NCBI GenBank assembly: GCA_017398355.1
Contig: JAFQGD010000025.1
Coordinates: 23,662-87,661, forward strand
Direction of reading: 5' to 3'
DNA: 64,000 nucleotides
Source: Akkermansia sp.
Lineage (GTDB): Bacteria; Verrucomicrobiota; Verrucomicrobiia; Verrucomicrobiales; Akkermansiaceae
The translations under genes and the position numbers were made by a program. Shown here one piece after another: positions 41,747 to 50,012 of the stretch (positions within the stretch are counted from its first letter, which is position 1; each line of letters begins with the position of its first letter). The notes beneath the pieces are model-generated. The model made no database searches. It was not told where the DNA came from and saw only the letters and a program-made list of their open reading frames with translations.

Positions 41747-42817
41747 TTAGCTTTGCTTGGCTTGGAGGGCTCTGCGAGCGCGTACGCCCTCAGCCAGAGT
41801 ATCCAAAATGCTCAGGGTGCCATCCCAATCCACACAGGCATCTGTAATGCTGACTCCGTATTGCAGGGGTTGCACGCATTTCTGATTGCCTGAGTTGATA
41901 TTGCTTTCAATCATGACGGCTCCGATATTATCCTCGCCGGCAGCCAGTTGCTGGGCAATGTTTGCTGCTACATTTGCCTGCTCCTGCCATTTTTTGTGGC
42001 TGTTGCCGTGGGAGCAATCAATCATGATTCGGTTGCCAATGTTGGCTTTTTGTTGCACCTCCCAAACCTGCTGCACGTGCTCGCTGCTGTAGTTCGTTCC
42101 TTGGGTCGAGCCGCGCAGGATAACGTGGCAGCTATCGTTGCCGGAGGTTGAAACAATGGCTGATACGCCTTGTTTGGTGACGGAGAGGAAGCAGTGTGGG
42201 TGTGCAGAGGAGACGATGCCGTCTACCGCAATTTGCACACAGCCCGTTGTACCGTTCTTGAACCCGATAGGCATACTCAGACCGCTTGCCAGTTCGCGGT
42301 GGACCTGGCTTTCCGTCGTTCTGGCACCTATGGCACCCCATACAATCAAATCGCTGATGTACTGGGGGGTGATAACATCCAGGAATTCAGTAGCGGCGGG
42401 GACTCCCATTTCCGAGAGCCGGAGCAGAAGCCCGCGCGCAATGCGTAATCCGCTGTTGATGTTGTATGATTCATCCATGAAAGGGTCATTAATAAGCCCT
42501 TTCCAGCCTACTGTCGTACGCGGCTTTTCAAAATACACACGCATGATGAGCAAGAGCTCCTTCTCATATTTTTCGCGTATGGCAGCCAAGCGTCCGGCAT
42601 AGTCGATTGCTGCTACCGTGTCGTGGATGGAGCAGGGGCCCACCATCACGGCTAAGCGATCATCTTCTTTCTTGAGAATGCGCCGTACGGCTTCGCGGGT
42701 GTCGTACACCATTTTAGAAGCCTCAGGGCTCGCAGGAAAATCCTGCATGAGAATTGCCGGTGATATCAGCGGACGTATGTCCGTGATGCGTACGTCATCT
42801 GTGATGAATGAATTCAT
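41747..42817 (-). CDS. aroF: 3-deoxy-7-phosphoheptulonate synthase, class I
   Basis: First step of the shikimate pathway (phosphoenolpyruvate plus erythrose 4-phosphate). 356 residues, the length of AroF/G/H. Motifs: VGPCSIHD, YFEKPRTTVGWKG, INSGLRIARGLLL, GARTTESQVHRELASG, IVSTSGNDSCHVILRG, IDCSHGNSHKKW and IESNINSGNQ. Feedback regulation by an aromatic amino acid is likely, but the type (Phe, Tyr or Trp) is not readable. The ATG directly follows the stop of the pilin-like gene (TAAATG), an unusual neighbour. Confidence 0.95.
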   Translation of the reverse strand: MNSFITDDVRITDIRPLISPAILMQDFPASPEASKMVYDTREAVRRILKKEDDRLAVMVGPCSIHDTVAAIDYAGRLAAIREKYEKELLLIMRVYFEKPRTTVGWKGLINDPFMDESYNINSGLRIARGLLLRLSEMGVPAATEFLDVITPQYISDLIVWGAIGARTTESQVHRELASGLSMPIGFKNGTTGCVQIAVDGIVSSAHPHCFLSVTKQGVSAIVSTSGNDSCHVILRGSTQGTNYSSEHVQQVWEVQQKANIGNRIMIDCSHGNSHKKWQEQANVAANIAQQLAAGEDNIGAVMIESNINSGNQKCVQPLQYGVSITDACVDWDGTLSILDTLAEGVRARRALQAKQS

Positions 42818-43507
42818 TTATTTGCTTACTTTTTTCCAAGAGTATACGTTGTCCAAGATAGCATCAGCCTCTTCTTCTGCTGCAATTTCAGCTTCTTCTT
42901 TGTTGGCCGCTTTCTTCTTGGCAACTTTTCCGTTTGGTGCTACGCCGAGACCATCCGGGCCAAGTCCGTAAACAATGCAGGGCTTGTTGCGCAGTCGCTT
43001 CTTGCGGGCAAAGGGGTCAAGGCATCCATCTTCTTCTTCACAAAGAACCACGTAATACGGGTTGCCCCAAGGGTCATACAGGCCCAATTCATTATTGTTG
43101 GGGTTGGTGTAGAGACCATCAACGGGTTCTTCTACTTCTGTAGAGCGCAGATAGAACTCCTTGAGGGAGTTGAGTCGGTTGTCTTCATCTTCCTCTCGGT
43201 TGGTGAGAATTTTGAGCATATCAGCATCTTCACCGTCTGCCGTTTTGAGGAAGATTTGGTCATTCTTATCCGGCTTGACTGCATCTGCTGTGTAGGGGAG
43301 CATTCCGTTGTTGTCTGAACGGAAGCGGGTAACGGCTTCTACGATGTCTGCACAGGTTTTTGCAGAGGATGTGCGCTTGGCGTCATCCATGAATGACATG
43401 TAGGTGGGGTATGCAATACTGGCTAGGGTTGCCAGAATGGCAATTACAACGATGAGTTCTATAAGGGTGAAACCCTTGCTGCGGTGAGAGATATAGGAGG
43501 TGTCCAT
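42818..43507 (-). CDS. type IV pilin-like/pseudopilin protein
   Basis: 229 residues from ATG 43507. A 12-residue leader ends in KG, followed by FTLIELIVVIAILATLASIA, the classic prepilin N-terminus cut by PilD. The mature part has a helical stalk, then an acidic head domain with PNNNELGLYDPWGNPYYVV, a pseudopilin G-type motif, and a Lys/Ala/Glu-rich tail (KVAKKKAANKEEAEIAAEEE). It may be a type II secretion or pilus subunit. An alternative ATG at 43525 lies upstream of the -10 box. Translation is coupled to aroF. Confidence 0.85.
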   Translation of the reverse strand: MDTSYISHRSKGFTLIELIVVIAILATLASIAYPTYMSFMDDAKRTSSAKTCADIVEAVTRFRSDNNGMLPYTADAVKPDKNDQIFLKTADGEDADMLKILTNREEDEDNRLNSLKEFYLRSTEVEEPVDGLYTNPNNNELGLYDPWGNPYYVVLCEEEDGCLDPFARKKRLRNKPCIVYGLGPDGLGVAPNGKVAKKKAANKEEAEIAAEEEADAILDNVYSWKKVSK

Positions 43508-43515
43508 ACGCGTGT

Positions 43516-43545
43516 ATATTATCATGCTGCCCCCAGTTAGAGCAA
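43516..43545 (-). promoter_or_regulatory. promoter of the pilin-aroF pair, leaderless layout
   Basis: Minus strand: TTGCTC (plus 43540-43545), 18 bp, TAATAT (plus 43516-43521), 8 bp before the ATG at 43507. Supports this start over 43525. Confidence 0.5.
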
Positions 43546-43559
43546 GCAGAAATGCAGTA

Positions 43560-44423
43560 TCATGCCTCGTTTTTCCCGTTTTGGCGTATGTTTCGGAAAA
43601 CGATACCATGCTTGGGAGCGAAGAAGTAGGCCAGCAGGAAGATGATACCCATGACAACGATGATGGTGGCACCCAAGTGCCAGCCGAGCGGGTAGGAGAG
43701 GAAGAATGCGGTAATGGATCCTAATCCGCCGATGAGACCGCCACCCCAAAAAAGGGCTGCAGCATCATCGGTAATCAGGTACATGGTAGCTGCCGGTGCT
43801 ACGAGAAGCCCCAGGGTGAGGAATGCTCCTACTGCTTGCAGGGAAGAAACGAGGACCAAGATGATGAGGGCGAAAATCCCATAGCTGAATGCGCGGGTTG
43901 GTATACCCATGGTGGCTGCTGCTCGTGGGTCAAAAAGGTAGATGAGGAGGGGGCGGTGCAGAGCCGTGATAGTGAGGATGGCCAGCGCACTTACTGCGTA
44001 GGATATCCATAAATCCACATTACCCATGCTCATGATATTGCCAAAGAGCCAGTCGTCCACTTTTTGTTGCAGGCCTAGCCGGATAAGGATGATGTAGCCG
44101 ATGGCAAACGCCGTGGCATGAAGAATGGAAAGGGCTGCATCATGATCGATGCGTGAGGTGCGTGAGAGAAAGAGTGAGCCCAAACCTACCAGTAATCCGG
44201 CAATGATTGCTCCGGCGAGTATGCTTAATTGAACCAGTCCAAACAGCAAAATGGCCAACGCTATTCCGGGAAGCAAAGCGCAGGATATGGTGCCGATTTG
44301 TAAGGATGATTTGCGTAGTACAACTAGCGCACTTACAAAGCCATTGGAAAAACCGATGACCCCGCAGGCCCATAAACTGCGCTGCGCTATTGGTTCCGCT
44401 AAAAACTGGAGAAACTCGTTCAT
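43560..44423 (-). CDS. zinc/manganese ABC transporter permease
   Basis: 287 residues with about eight membrane segments. ABC-3 family: RSLWACGVIGFSNGFVSALVVL, QIGTISCALLPGIALAILLFG and VSSLQAVGAFLTLGLLVAPAATMYL. It is the membrane channel of a metal importer. Start overlaps the ATPase stop by four bases. Specificity (Zn or Mn) is not decided by the permease alone. Confidence 0.92.
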   Translation of the reverse strand: MNEFLQFLAEPIAQRSLWACGVIGFSNGFVSALVVLRKSSLQIGTISCALLPGIALAILLFGLVQLSILAGAIIAGLLVGLGSLFLSRTSRIDHDAALSILHATAFAIGYIILIRLGLQQKVDDWLFGNIMSMGNVDLWISYAVSALAILTITALHRPLLIYLFDPRAAATMGIPTRAFSYGIFALIILVLVSSLQAVGAFLTLGLLVAPAATMYLITDDAAALFWGGGLIGGLGSITAFFLSYPLGWHLGATIIVVMGIIFLLAYFFAPKHGIVFRNIRQNGKNEA

Positions 44424-45202
44424 AAATGAGTGGTGGCAGCGGGGGAAAATCCGAATGCCCGGTGCAGATGCTCCGGGCAGAGCACGTCCGCCGTGGCTCC
44501 AAAAGCTATTGTTTCTTTATTGAGCAGAAGGGTCTGATCGAACAGCTCTGCTGCATTATTCAAATTGTGGTGGGATGCAATAATGAGGCGCCCTTCATCT
44601 GCCAGCTGGCGTAGCTGTTGCCCCAATGATTGCATGCCCGGTACGTCCAAGCCGGTAAAAGGCTCATCCAGTAGAAGAATATGGGCCTCTTGTGCCAGTG
44701 CTCTCGCTAGGAATGCCCTCTGCTGTTGGCCGCCGGAGAGTTCTCCGATACGCCGGTGTTGCAAATCGCCCAGCTGCAGCGTCTCTAGTGCTTTGTTGAC
44801 GATGTGTTTGTCGTGCTCTGACACGCGTTTCCATATCCCAAGCGTAGGGTAACGCCCCATTTCCACCAATTGGCGCACGGTGATGGGGAATTGCCAATCG
44901 ACCGCAGAACGTTGGGGAACGAAAGCTATTTCGTGGCGCGTATGCAGCAAGTCCTGTCCATTCCACAGCATTGTACCTGCTTGCGCTTGGACAAACCCGG
45001 CCAAGGCATGAATGAGGGTAGATTTGCCGGCTCCATTGGGCCCCATTAGGGCAAGAGTATGCCCGCAATGTGTGGAGAAGGAGATATCCCGGAGTGCTTC
45101 TACATCTCTGTAGCTGACTCGTAATCCACTCACAGTCAGATTGTGGCCGCCGTGGTGGTGCACGCCGCCCCCCCAGCAAATGTGGTCATGAGTTGTTACC
45201 AT
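44420..45202 (-). CDS. metal ABC transporter ATP-binding protein with His-rich N-terminus
   Basis: 260 residues. Walker A GPNGAGKST (about 54-62), Q-loop FVPQRSAVDW, signature LSGGQQQR, Walker B LLLDEPFTG, H-loop IIASHH. The first about 25 residues are unusual for the family: HDHICWGGGVHHHGGH holds six His and one Cys and looks like a metal-binding site. It drives the permease encoded next (four-base overlap). Seven bases overlap the upstream 147-residue gene. Confidence 0.92.
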   Translation of the reverse strand: MVTTHDHICWGGGVHHHGGHNLTVSGLRVSYRDVEALRDISFSTHCGHTLALMGPNGAGKSTLIHALAGFVQAQAGTMLWNGQDLLHTRHEIAFVPQRSAVDWQFPITVRQLVEMGRYPTLGIWKRVSEHDKHIVNKALETLQLGDLQHRRIGELSGGQQQRAFLARALAQEAHILLLDEPFTGLDVPGMQSLGQQLRQLADEGRLIIASHHNLNNAAELFDQTLLLNKETIAFGATADVLCPEHLHRAFGFSPAATTHL

Positions 45203-45639
45203 GTGAAAGAGAATATAGTATGCAGCAGGCTCCCATCACTGCCAGTCCATTGGGTTTCTGTGCGAGCAGGGCGCCCGTGTGGCTCCAGCGTGAGTGTAGC
45301 CACGTTTTCCGGAGAGGCTTCGGGCCAATGAAGCTCGGTTTCAATATCGACTACTTTTATATTTGGGGGAAGTTCTATATAAAGTTCGTACGGGGATGCT
45401 GTTCCTGCCGGGATTTCTGCTAATACGGAATCCTCGTATCGCAAGATTCCGGAGCTAAGATTTCCTGTGTATCGCAGGCTCAGGAACGTACGGCACTTTG
45501 GTTGTTCTTGCTGTGGGGCGGGGGTGACTTGCTGAAGAAGCTGCTGATTTTTGTCGCGAGGGAGTGTAAGGTATATCAGCGGTACCCCTGCTATGAGTAC
45601 CCCTATGAGTGTAAAAAAACAGCGAAGTAACGGCGTCAT
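45196..45639 (-). CDS. membrane-anchored hypothetical protein of the metal ABC operon
   Basis: 147 residues. An N-terminal membrane segment (about 6-27, CFFTLIGVLIAGVPLIYLTL) anchors a periplasmic domain of about 120 residues. The domain is beta-rich with LRYTGNLSSGILRYEDSV, then a run of acidic and aromatic residues (ELYIELPPNIKVVDIETELHW shown in part: IELPPNIKVVDIE). No family recognised. It lies 10 bp after the substrate-binding protein gene and overlaps the ATPase start, so it likely assists metal uptake. Confidence 0.6.
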   Translation of the reverse strand: MTPLLRCFFTLIGVLIAGVPLIYLTLPRDKNQQLLQQVTPAPQQEQPKCRTFLSLRYTGNLSSGILRYEDSVLAEIPAGTASPYELYIELPPNIKVVDIETELHWPEASPENVATLTLEPHGRPARTETQWTGSDGSLLHTIFSFTW

Positions 45640-45649
45640 GCTCGGAGTA

Positions 45650-46540
45650 TTAGTGGGGGGCTTTTTCGTCCTTTTTTGCCTTGGCCGGAGCCAAACCTGA
45701 GGCTATTACCCCAGTGTTGAAGAGGAAAATTTTATCATAACTTTCCATGCTGGGGTAGATGCCATCCATCACTAAGGGGCGGGATGAAATACCCAGCTCG
45801 CGAGCGATGTTATCCAAGGCTTTGGGGGAGGCATTCACTTCTGTAAAGATGCATTTAACTTGGTTTTTTCGTAAGGTGGTAATCAGTTGCGCAAGGGATG
45901 CGGTGTCGCCTTCACTTTCTTTTGCTATACCATGCACCGGTATGGGAGTGAAGTTGAAATCCCTGCAGAAATGGCACATTGCAGCATGGGCTGTGACCAA
46001 AACTCGCTGGTTTTGGGGGATGCGGCGCATGATGATTTTGCCCATGCGCAGAAGATTGTCCATGTTGTCTGCGTATTTTTTCTGATTGGATTCGTAGCTT
46101 GCTTTGTTTGCGGGGTCAATTTCAATCAATGCGAGCATGAGCGTGCGAGAGGCTCGCTTCATATTCGACGGGCTGTTCCACCAATGCGGATCCGGGTGGC
46201 TCCCATCGGGAACCATGACATCCGGTATATCTGCTCCCAGTTCCAGTATGCGTGTTTTTTCGGAGAGGGATTGCTTTAAATCTCCCAGATAGGGTTCTAT
46301 TCCTTTTCCGCAGGCTAGTACCAATTTTGCTCCTACGGCAGATGATACTTCTGCGCTTGTTGGGCTGAAGCTATGCAAATCACCATTTTTGGGGAAGAGG
46401 TTGACGACTTTAACCTTGTCGCCCCCCACAAGGGTTGCCATTTCGCTGAGAAGCGGATGCAAACTTGCAATTTTGGCGGGGGCTGCTTGGGCTACTATCC
46501 CGAAGACGAAAAGAAAACACAGGGTAAGAATGGTTCTCAT
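45650..46540 (-). CDS. znuA: metal ABC transporter substrate-binding protein
   Basis: 296 residues from ATG 46540. Signal peptide about 1-20 (CFLFVFGIVAQAA). ZnuA/MntC/PsaA family: LHPLLSEMATLVGG, metal ligands His in NGDLHSFSPTSAE, GSHPDPHWWNS and TAHAAMCHFCRDF, and the acidic FTEVNASPKA. It captures Zn or Mn in the periplasm. Zinc is favoured by the short His-poor loop being absent and by the nearby zinc-free L31, but this is not firm. First gene of the operon, with a palindrome over its promoter. Confidence 0.88.
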   Translation of the reverse strand: MRTILTLCFLFVFGIVAQAAPAKIASLHPLLSEMATLVGGDKVKVVNLFPKNGDLHSFSPTSAEVSSAVGAKLVLACGKGIEPYLGDLKQSLSEKTRILELGADIPDVMVPDGSHPDPHWWNSPSNMKRASRTLMLALIEIDPANKASYESNQKKYADNMDNLLRMGKIIMRRIPQNQRVLVTAHAAMCHFCRDFNFTPIPVHGIAKESEGDTASLAQLITTLRKNQVKCIFTEVNASPKALDNIARELGISSRPLVMDGIYPSMESYDKIFLFNTGVIASGLAPAKAKKDEKAPH

Positions 46541-46560
46541 GCGCGTATGATACGCGCATG
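46538..46560. promoter_or_regulatory. palindromic operator at the znuA start
   Basis: CATGCGCGTA, TGA spacer, TACGCGCATG: a perfect 10-bp inverted repeat. It covers the -10 box and the start codon of the metal-uptake operon, the expected place for a metal-responsive repressor such as Zur, MntR or Fur. Confidence 0.65.
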
Positions 46561-46575
46561 CGCAGGGTGAGTCAA
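46547..46575 (-). promoter_or_regulatory. znuA promoter, leaderless layout
   Basis: Minus strand: TTGACT (plus 46570-46575), 17 bp, TATCAT (plus 46547-46552), 6 bp before the ATG. The -10 lies inside the palindrome 46538-46560. Confidence 0.65.
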
Positions 46576-46616
46576 TCCTGCAAAAAGTCAGCAAGGTATT
46601 GCATCTGCGCGAAAAA

Positions 46617-46638
46617 GGCCGAGCCCATGGGCTCGGCC
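46617..46638 (-). terminator. perfect palindromic terminator after the ankyrin gene
   Basis: GGCCGAGCCC and GGGCTCGGCC with a 2-base centre. On the minus strand TTTTTC follows; on the plus strand AAAAAG. It ends the ankyrin transcript. Confidence 0.85.
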
Positions 46639-46667
46639 GAAAAAGTTGCCATCTAGGATTGATTGCC

Positions 46668-47132
46668 TTATGTGGCATTGTATTTACGCAGTATCTCAGC
46701 TGTGCCGGTATGACGTTCCTCCACGGCTTTGTCTAACGCTGTTTCTCCGTCATCATCTCGGGCGTTGATATCGGCTCCGGCTTCGATGAGTCTCAAGACT
46801 ACATCATTGTGCCCATTATCTGCTGCTTCCATAAGCGCAGTATTGCCGTCTTCATCTTTGGCGTTTACGTTGGCTCCTGCTTTGATGAGCGCATCTACAG
46901 CACGCAGATTCCCGCGGTTTGCTGCTTTCATCAACGGGGTTTCTCCATCTTCATCGCGCATATTGATGTTGTGCCCTGTCGCAATGAAGCTTTGCAAATC
47001 TGCGACACCCTTTTCGGCAGCTCTGACGATAGCTTTACAGGCTCGTTCCGCTACATCGTCATCTGCCCATGTCGTTGGTGCAAATACTGCTGTCGCTAGT
47101 GCGATTGCTGCTAATGTATGTGTCGTTCTCAT
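46668..47132 (-). CDS. secreted ankyrin-repeat protein
   Basis: 154 residues. Signal peptide about 1-23 (cut after TTWA). Ankyrin repeats from about residue 50: DEDGETPLMKAANRGNLRAV, then DEDGNTALMEAADNGHNDVV, then DDDGETALDKAVEERHTG. About four units, so probably a periplasmic binding protein. Its own promoter and terminator make it monocistronic. Confidence 0.88.
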   Translation of the reverse strand: MRTTHTLAAIALATAVFAPTTWADDDVAERACKAIVRAAEKGVADLQSFIATGHNINMRDEDGETPLMKAANRGNLRAVDALIKAGANVNAKDEDGNTALMEAADNGHNDVVLRLIEAGADINARDDDGETALDKAVEERHTGTAEILRKYNAT

Positions 47133-47189
47133 GGTCGTTGGGTCCTTTCTAATCGTGAAAATTCAGTATGTTACTGCGTCGTCAGTCGC

Positions 47190-47218
47190 TTTATAGCAGA
47201 GGGAACACCAACTTACAA
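47190..47218 (-). promoter_or_regulatory. promoter of the ankyrin gene
   Basis: Minus strand: TTGTAA (plus 47213-47218), 17 bp, TATAAA (plus 47190-47195). Leader of about 50 nt with an AAAGGA ribosome site, unlike the leaderless genes nearby. Confidence 0.6.
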
Positions 47219-47252
47219 GATTAATTTCTACAAAATAGGTATATATTTGCTG

Positions 47253-48554
47253 TTAGGCTTTTTTTCGCAAGGATGCGGGCAAGATACGGAGTTTGTCTCG
47301 GTATTTTGCGACGGTGCGTCTAGCCACAATAATACCCTCATTTGCAAGGGCGCAAGAGATATCGGTATCAGAGAGCGGCGCCGCCGGGTTTTCTTCTGCA
47401 ACAAGGTGGCGAATACGGTCTTGAACAGCTGTTGCAGAGCTGGAGTTGGCCTCATCTGTAGCGGCAAGGGCAGTAGAGAAGAAGAAGCGCAACTCGAATA
47501 CGCCAAAATCGCAGCGTAGAAATTTTTCATTGACCGCACGGGAGATCGTCGAAACATGTAATCCGGTATCGGCGGCGATGTCTTCCATGCGCAGCGGTTT
47601 CAGTTTGCATGAGCCATGGAAAAAAAAGTCGCGTTGATGTGCCACAATGGCCTTTGTTACGGCAAGAATTGTTTGTTGGCGTTGGTCTATGGCCCGCATG
47701 AGGTCACGGCCCTCTCGGAAGCAGCGAGAGAGGTATTGGCGTAATTCCGGTTTTTCTGCGTGTTCTGCCATCATGTTGCGATACCCGGCCGAGAGCGCCA
47801 AACGGGGAATTCCCACGCCTGTGAGTTGTACGTCCAATTCATCGCCTTTGCGGTATACGATTAAATCCGGGGATACGATGTTTTGTTCAACGCGAGCGAA
47901 ATGGCTGCCGGGGTCGGGGTTGAGGCGAGCGATGCGTCGCGCAGCCAATTGCACCAACTTAGTGTCAGTGGATAATTTGCGGGCGGCTGATTCGTAGCGG
48001 TGGTTTACCAAATCATCCCAGCATTTTTGCAAGAGTTGCATGGCCAAGCTATCTTCTTCTCCCCATCGGCGTAGTTGGATGATGAGGCTTTCTTGTAAGC
48101 TTGTTGCACCTACTCCCGCCGGTTCCAGTTCTTGCACTGCTTTGAGGGCCCGACGAAAAAGTGCAGGGGGGATGTTTTGAGCCGTTGCGATATCCACCGG
48201 TGAGGCGGTAAATCTGCCGTGTTCGTCCAAATGCTCTATGAGTTGCAGGGCTGCTAGTTCCGTATCTCTGGGTAAGGCGCTTGTGCGAACCTGTCGTTCC
48301 AAGTGGCTTTGCAAGGTTTCTTCTTCCGCGAGGGAATCCATGAAGCGCGAATGCCTCTGTGTTGCTCCTTCATGAGCTGAGAAAGGCATCTCCTCATGCT
48401 GTTCGTCAGCGGGGGGCAATTCTTCCAACGCCGGGTTTGCGGCAACTGCGTGTCTCACTTGTTGGGCAAGTTCCATATGGGCAGCTTGCAAGGTACGCAT
48501 AAAAAGCTGCATGGTGGCACTAGCGACCATGTGCTGCTTCATACCCTGTTCCAT
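47253..48554 (-). CDS. rpoN: RNA polymerase sigma-54 factor
   Basis: 433 residues from ATG 48554 (a GTG at 48569 is possible). Region I is present though short (MQLFMRTLQAAHMELAQQVR and LEELPPADE). The core-binding and DNA-binding regions are there, and the C-terminal RpoN box ARRTVAKYRDKL is near the end. Full length for the family. No sigma-54 activator gene or clear GG-N10-GC promoter was found in the window. It is 120 bp before the ankyrin gene. Confidence 0.95.
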   Translation of the reverse strand: MEQGMKQHMVASATMQLFMRTLQAAHMELAQQVRHAVAANPALEELPPADEQHEEMPFSAHEGATQRHSRFMDSLAEEETLQSHLERQVRTSALPRDTELAALQLIEHLDEHGRFTASPVDIATAQNIPPALFRRALKAVQELEPAGVGATSLQESLIIQLRRWGEEDSLAMQLLQKCWDDLVNHRYESAARKLSTDTKLVQLAARRIARLNPDPGSHFARVEQNIVSPDLIVYRKGDELDVQLTGVGIPRLALSAGYRNMMAEHAEKPELRQYLSRCFREGRDLMRAIDQRQQTILAVTKAIVAHQRDFFFHGSCKLKPLRMEDIAADTGLHVSTISRAVNEKFLRCDFGVFELRFFFSTALAATDEANSSSATAVQDRIRHLVAEENPAAPLSDTDISCALANEGIIVARRTVAKYRDKLRILPASLRKKA

Positions 48555-48624
48555 CCCGTGGGAACTCACGCGGCTTTCTTACCAGATTCTACCTTTGTTT
48601 GCAAGCGTTATTCCTGTCCCTAAT

Positions 48625-48810
48625 ATGACAAACTACTTGCTTGTCCGCGCATTTTGTATCAGTATATACTCGCTGTGTATGATGTCCCTGTCATCCTGTA
48701 AGCAAACAGCACGCCCGATGAATACCGGGCTCGGCTTTGCTTATTTTTATTATTATTGTAAGAGTGAAACACAGGGAAGCTGCTCTGTGCTAAGTGCGCG
48801 TGCGCGCTGA
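48625..48810 (+). CDS. possible small lipoprotein
   Basis: 61 residues from ATG 48625. The N-terminus LLVRAFCISIYSLCMMSLSSC has a hydrophobic core and an LSSC lipobox-like motif, with Cys near residue 25; the rest is short and Tyr- and Ser-rich. No family. A perfect hairpin terminator starts 28 bp after the stop, which supports transcription. Could be chance. Confidence 0.35.
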   Translation: MTNYLLVRAFCISIYSLCMMSLSSCKQTARPMNTGLGFAYFYYYCKSETQGSCSVLSARAR

Positions 48811-48837
48811 TGCACCAAATCAAATAAGATATTGACT

Positions 48838-48873
48838 CCGCTTTGGCTTCCCGTTTGCCAGAGCGGTTTTTTT
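48838..48873 (+). terminator. terminator upstream of trpF
   Basis: CCGCTTTGGC (48838-48847), 9-nt loop, GCCAGAGCGG (48857-48866) form a 10-bp stem with one G-T pair, then seven T. It ends transcription of whatever is upstream, or may attenuate trpF (start 48905). Confidence 0.8.
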
Positions 48874-48904
48874 GTCGCGAATAAAACACAAAAATCATCC
48901 AACT

Positions 48905-49525
48905 ATGAACAAATCTATGGTAAAACGCCCCTTCCTCAAAGTATGCGGACTTACGCATGCTTCATCATTAGATTGCGCCATTGCGATTGGTGCAGAGTAC
49001 GTGGGGTTCCGTTTTTATCCGGGGGATATTCGTAGTATCAGCGCTTGGCAAGCTTCTAAGATGCCCTCCGGTAACGCTGTGCGGGTAGGTGTCTTCCCAT
49101 CGGAAAATGCTGGCCATATCCTTACAATTGTCAAGGATGCTGCTTTGGATATGGTTCAGGTGGAAGCGATGGCTGGCGCAGAGTGGGTGCGGCATATAGA
49201 ATCCTCGCGCGTTGTTTGTTCTCTTCGTTGCGGAGAGGGGCTTAGCGCGGAGGTTTTGCAGCGATTGATAGATGATTGGCAAGATATCTGCTCACTCTAC
49301 CGCGTGGAGCTAGGCTCGCAATCAGATGCCGAGTTGCTGAGAAAACTACGTTTCCCGCATTCTTGGATGTTGGCCGGTGCCATTGATGCATTAAACGTGG
49401 AGCTTCTCGTGCATTCCTTATCTCCGGATGGTGTGGAAGTAGACGTTAGCATAGAACAATTTCCCGGGTTGAAAGATATGCAAAGCTTACTGAAAATTGG
49501 GAGCGCTATGCCGCTGCGTTGCTGA
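48905..49525 (+). CDS. trpF: phosphoribosylanthranilate isomerase
   Basis: 206 residues from ATG 48905. TIM-barrel enzyme of tryptophan synthesis. Motifs: FLKVCGLTHASSLDCAI (catalytic Cys in CGL), AEYVGFRFYPGDIRSIS, VGVFPSENAG, VQVEAMAGAEWV, WMLAGAIDALNVELLV and VEVDVSIEQFPGLKD (equivalent to the D-x-S-S-G-V-E phosphate-binding motif, here modified to D-V-S-I-E). It is an orphan trp gene in this window. The SIE change is unusual but the rest fits. Confidence 0.85.
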   Translation: MNKSMVKRPFLKVCGLTHASSLDCAIAIGAEYVGFRFYPGDIRSISAWQASKMPSGNAVRVGVFPSENAGHILTIVKDAALDMVQVEAMAGAEWVRHIESSRVVCSLRCGEGLSAEVLQRLIDDWQDICSLYRVELGSQSDAELLRKLRFPHSWMLAGAIDALNVELLVHSLSPDGVEVDVSIEQFPGLKDMQSLLKIGSAMPLRC

Positions 49526-49559
49526 GTGCACTTTTGTATGTACTTTTTGGGCGGTTTGC

Positions 49560-50012
49560 TTAGCTCCATGCCGCCGGAAAGTATTGGCCTACTAATGGTT
49601 CCTGTACTGCAAAAAGCGCATCTCTATCCGCCGGCTCGTAATCCAAATACCCGTGCAGGTGGGTAAGCCCGTGTACCATGTAGCGGAAGAGTTCTTCTTC
49701 ACGCTTCAATCTGTGCTCTTGGGCGTAGCGCTCAGCCGTATCGCAACTGACGATGATTTCTCCGTAGGGAAAGGTGATGGCATCAGTAGGTGTTGGGTCA
49801 TTCAAAAATTCCCCGTGAATCCGGGCTATCGTATCATCATCTACCACAGATATCTCTACTGCTTCGAGCGTTGATAAAACGTGGTCCGGTCCCGGGGGCG
49901 CCTGCAACAAATGCGGCAGCATGCGTTGCAATGCCTCGCGAAAGCCTGTAAGCATAGCTTCCGTTACCCACGGTCTTTCCGCATTGAGATATATTTCAAT
50001 CTGTGGTGTCAT
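49560..50012 (-). CDS. ybeY: endoribonuclease YbeY
   Basis: 150 residues. Single-strand ribonuclease for 16S rRNA maturation. Family motifs: AITFPYGEIIVS and MVHGLTHLHGYLDYEP. The usual H-G-x-x-H-L-x-G-Y-D-H zinc site has Asp where the third His is expected; other phyla also carry Asp here. The tadA gene overlaps by 17 bases. Confidence 0.9.
   Translation of the reverse strand: MTPQIEIYLNAERPWVTEAMLTGFREALQRMLPHLLQAPPGPDHVLSTLEAVEISVVDDDTIARIHGEFLNDPTPTDAITFPYGEIIVSCDTAERYAQEHRLKREEELFRYMVHGLTHLHGYLDYEPADRDALFAVQEPLVGQYFPAAWS

Larger units (their letters stand above)
48555..48904 (+). other. region between rpoN and trpF
   Basis: About 350 bp without a well-supported gene. It holds the rpoN promoter region, one possible small lipoprotein ORF (48625-48810) and a strong terminator at 48838-48873, so something small is probably transcribed from the plus strand. 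Confidence 0.5.

Noticed and set aside
49560..50012. YbeY third zinc ligand replaced by Asp as evidence of inactivation
   Set aside because: Asp at this place is also found in YbeY proteins of other phyla, so it is probably functional.
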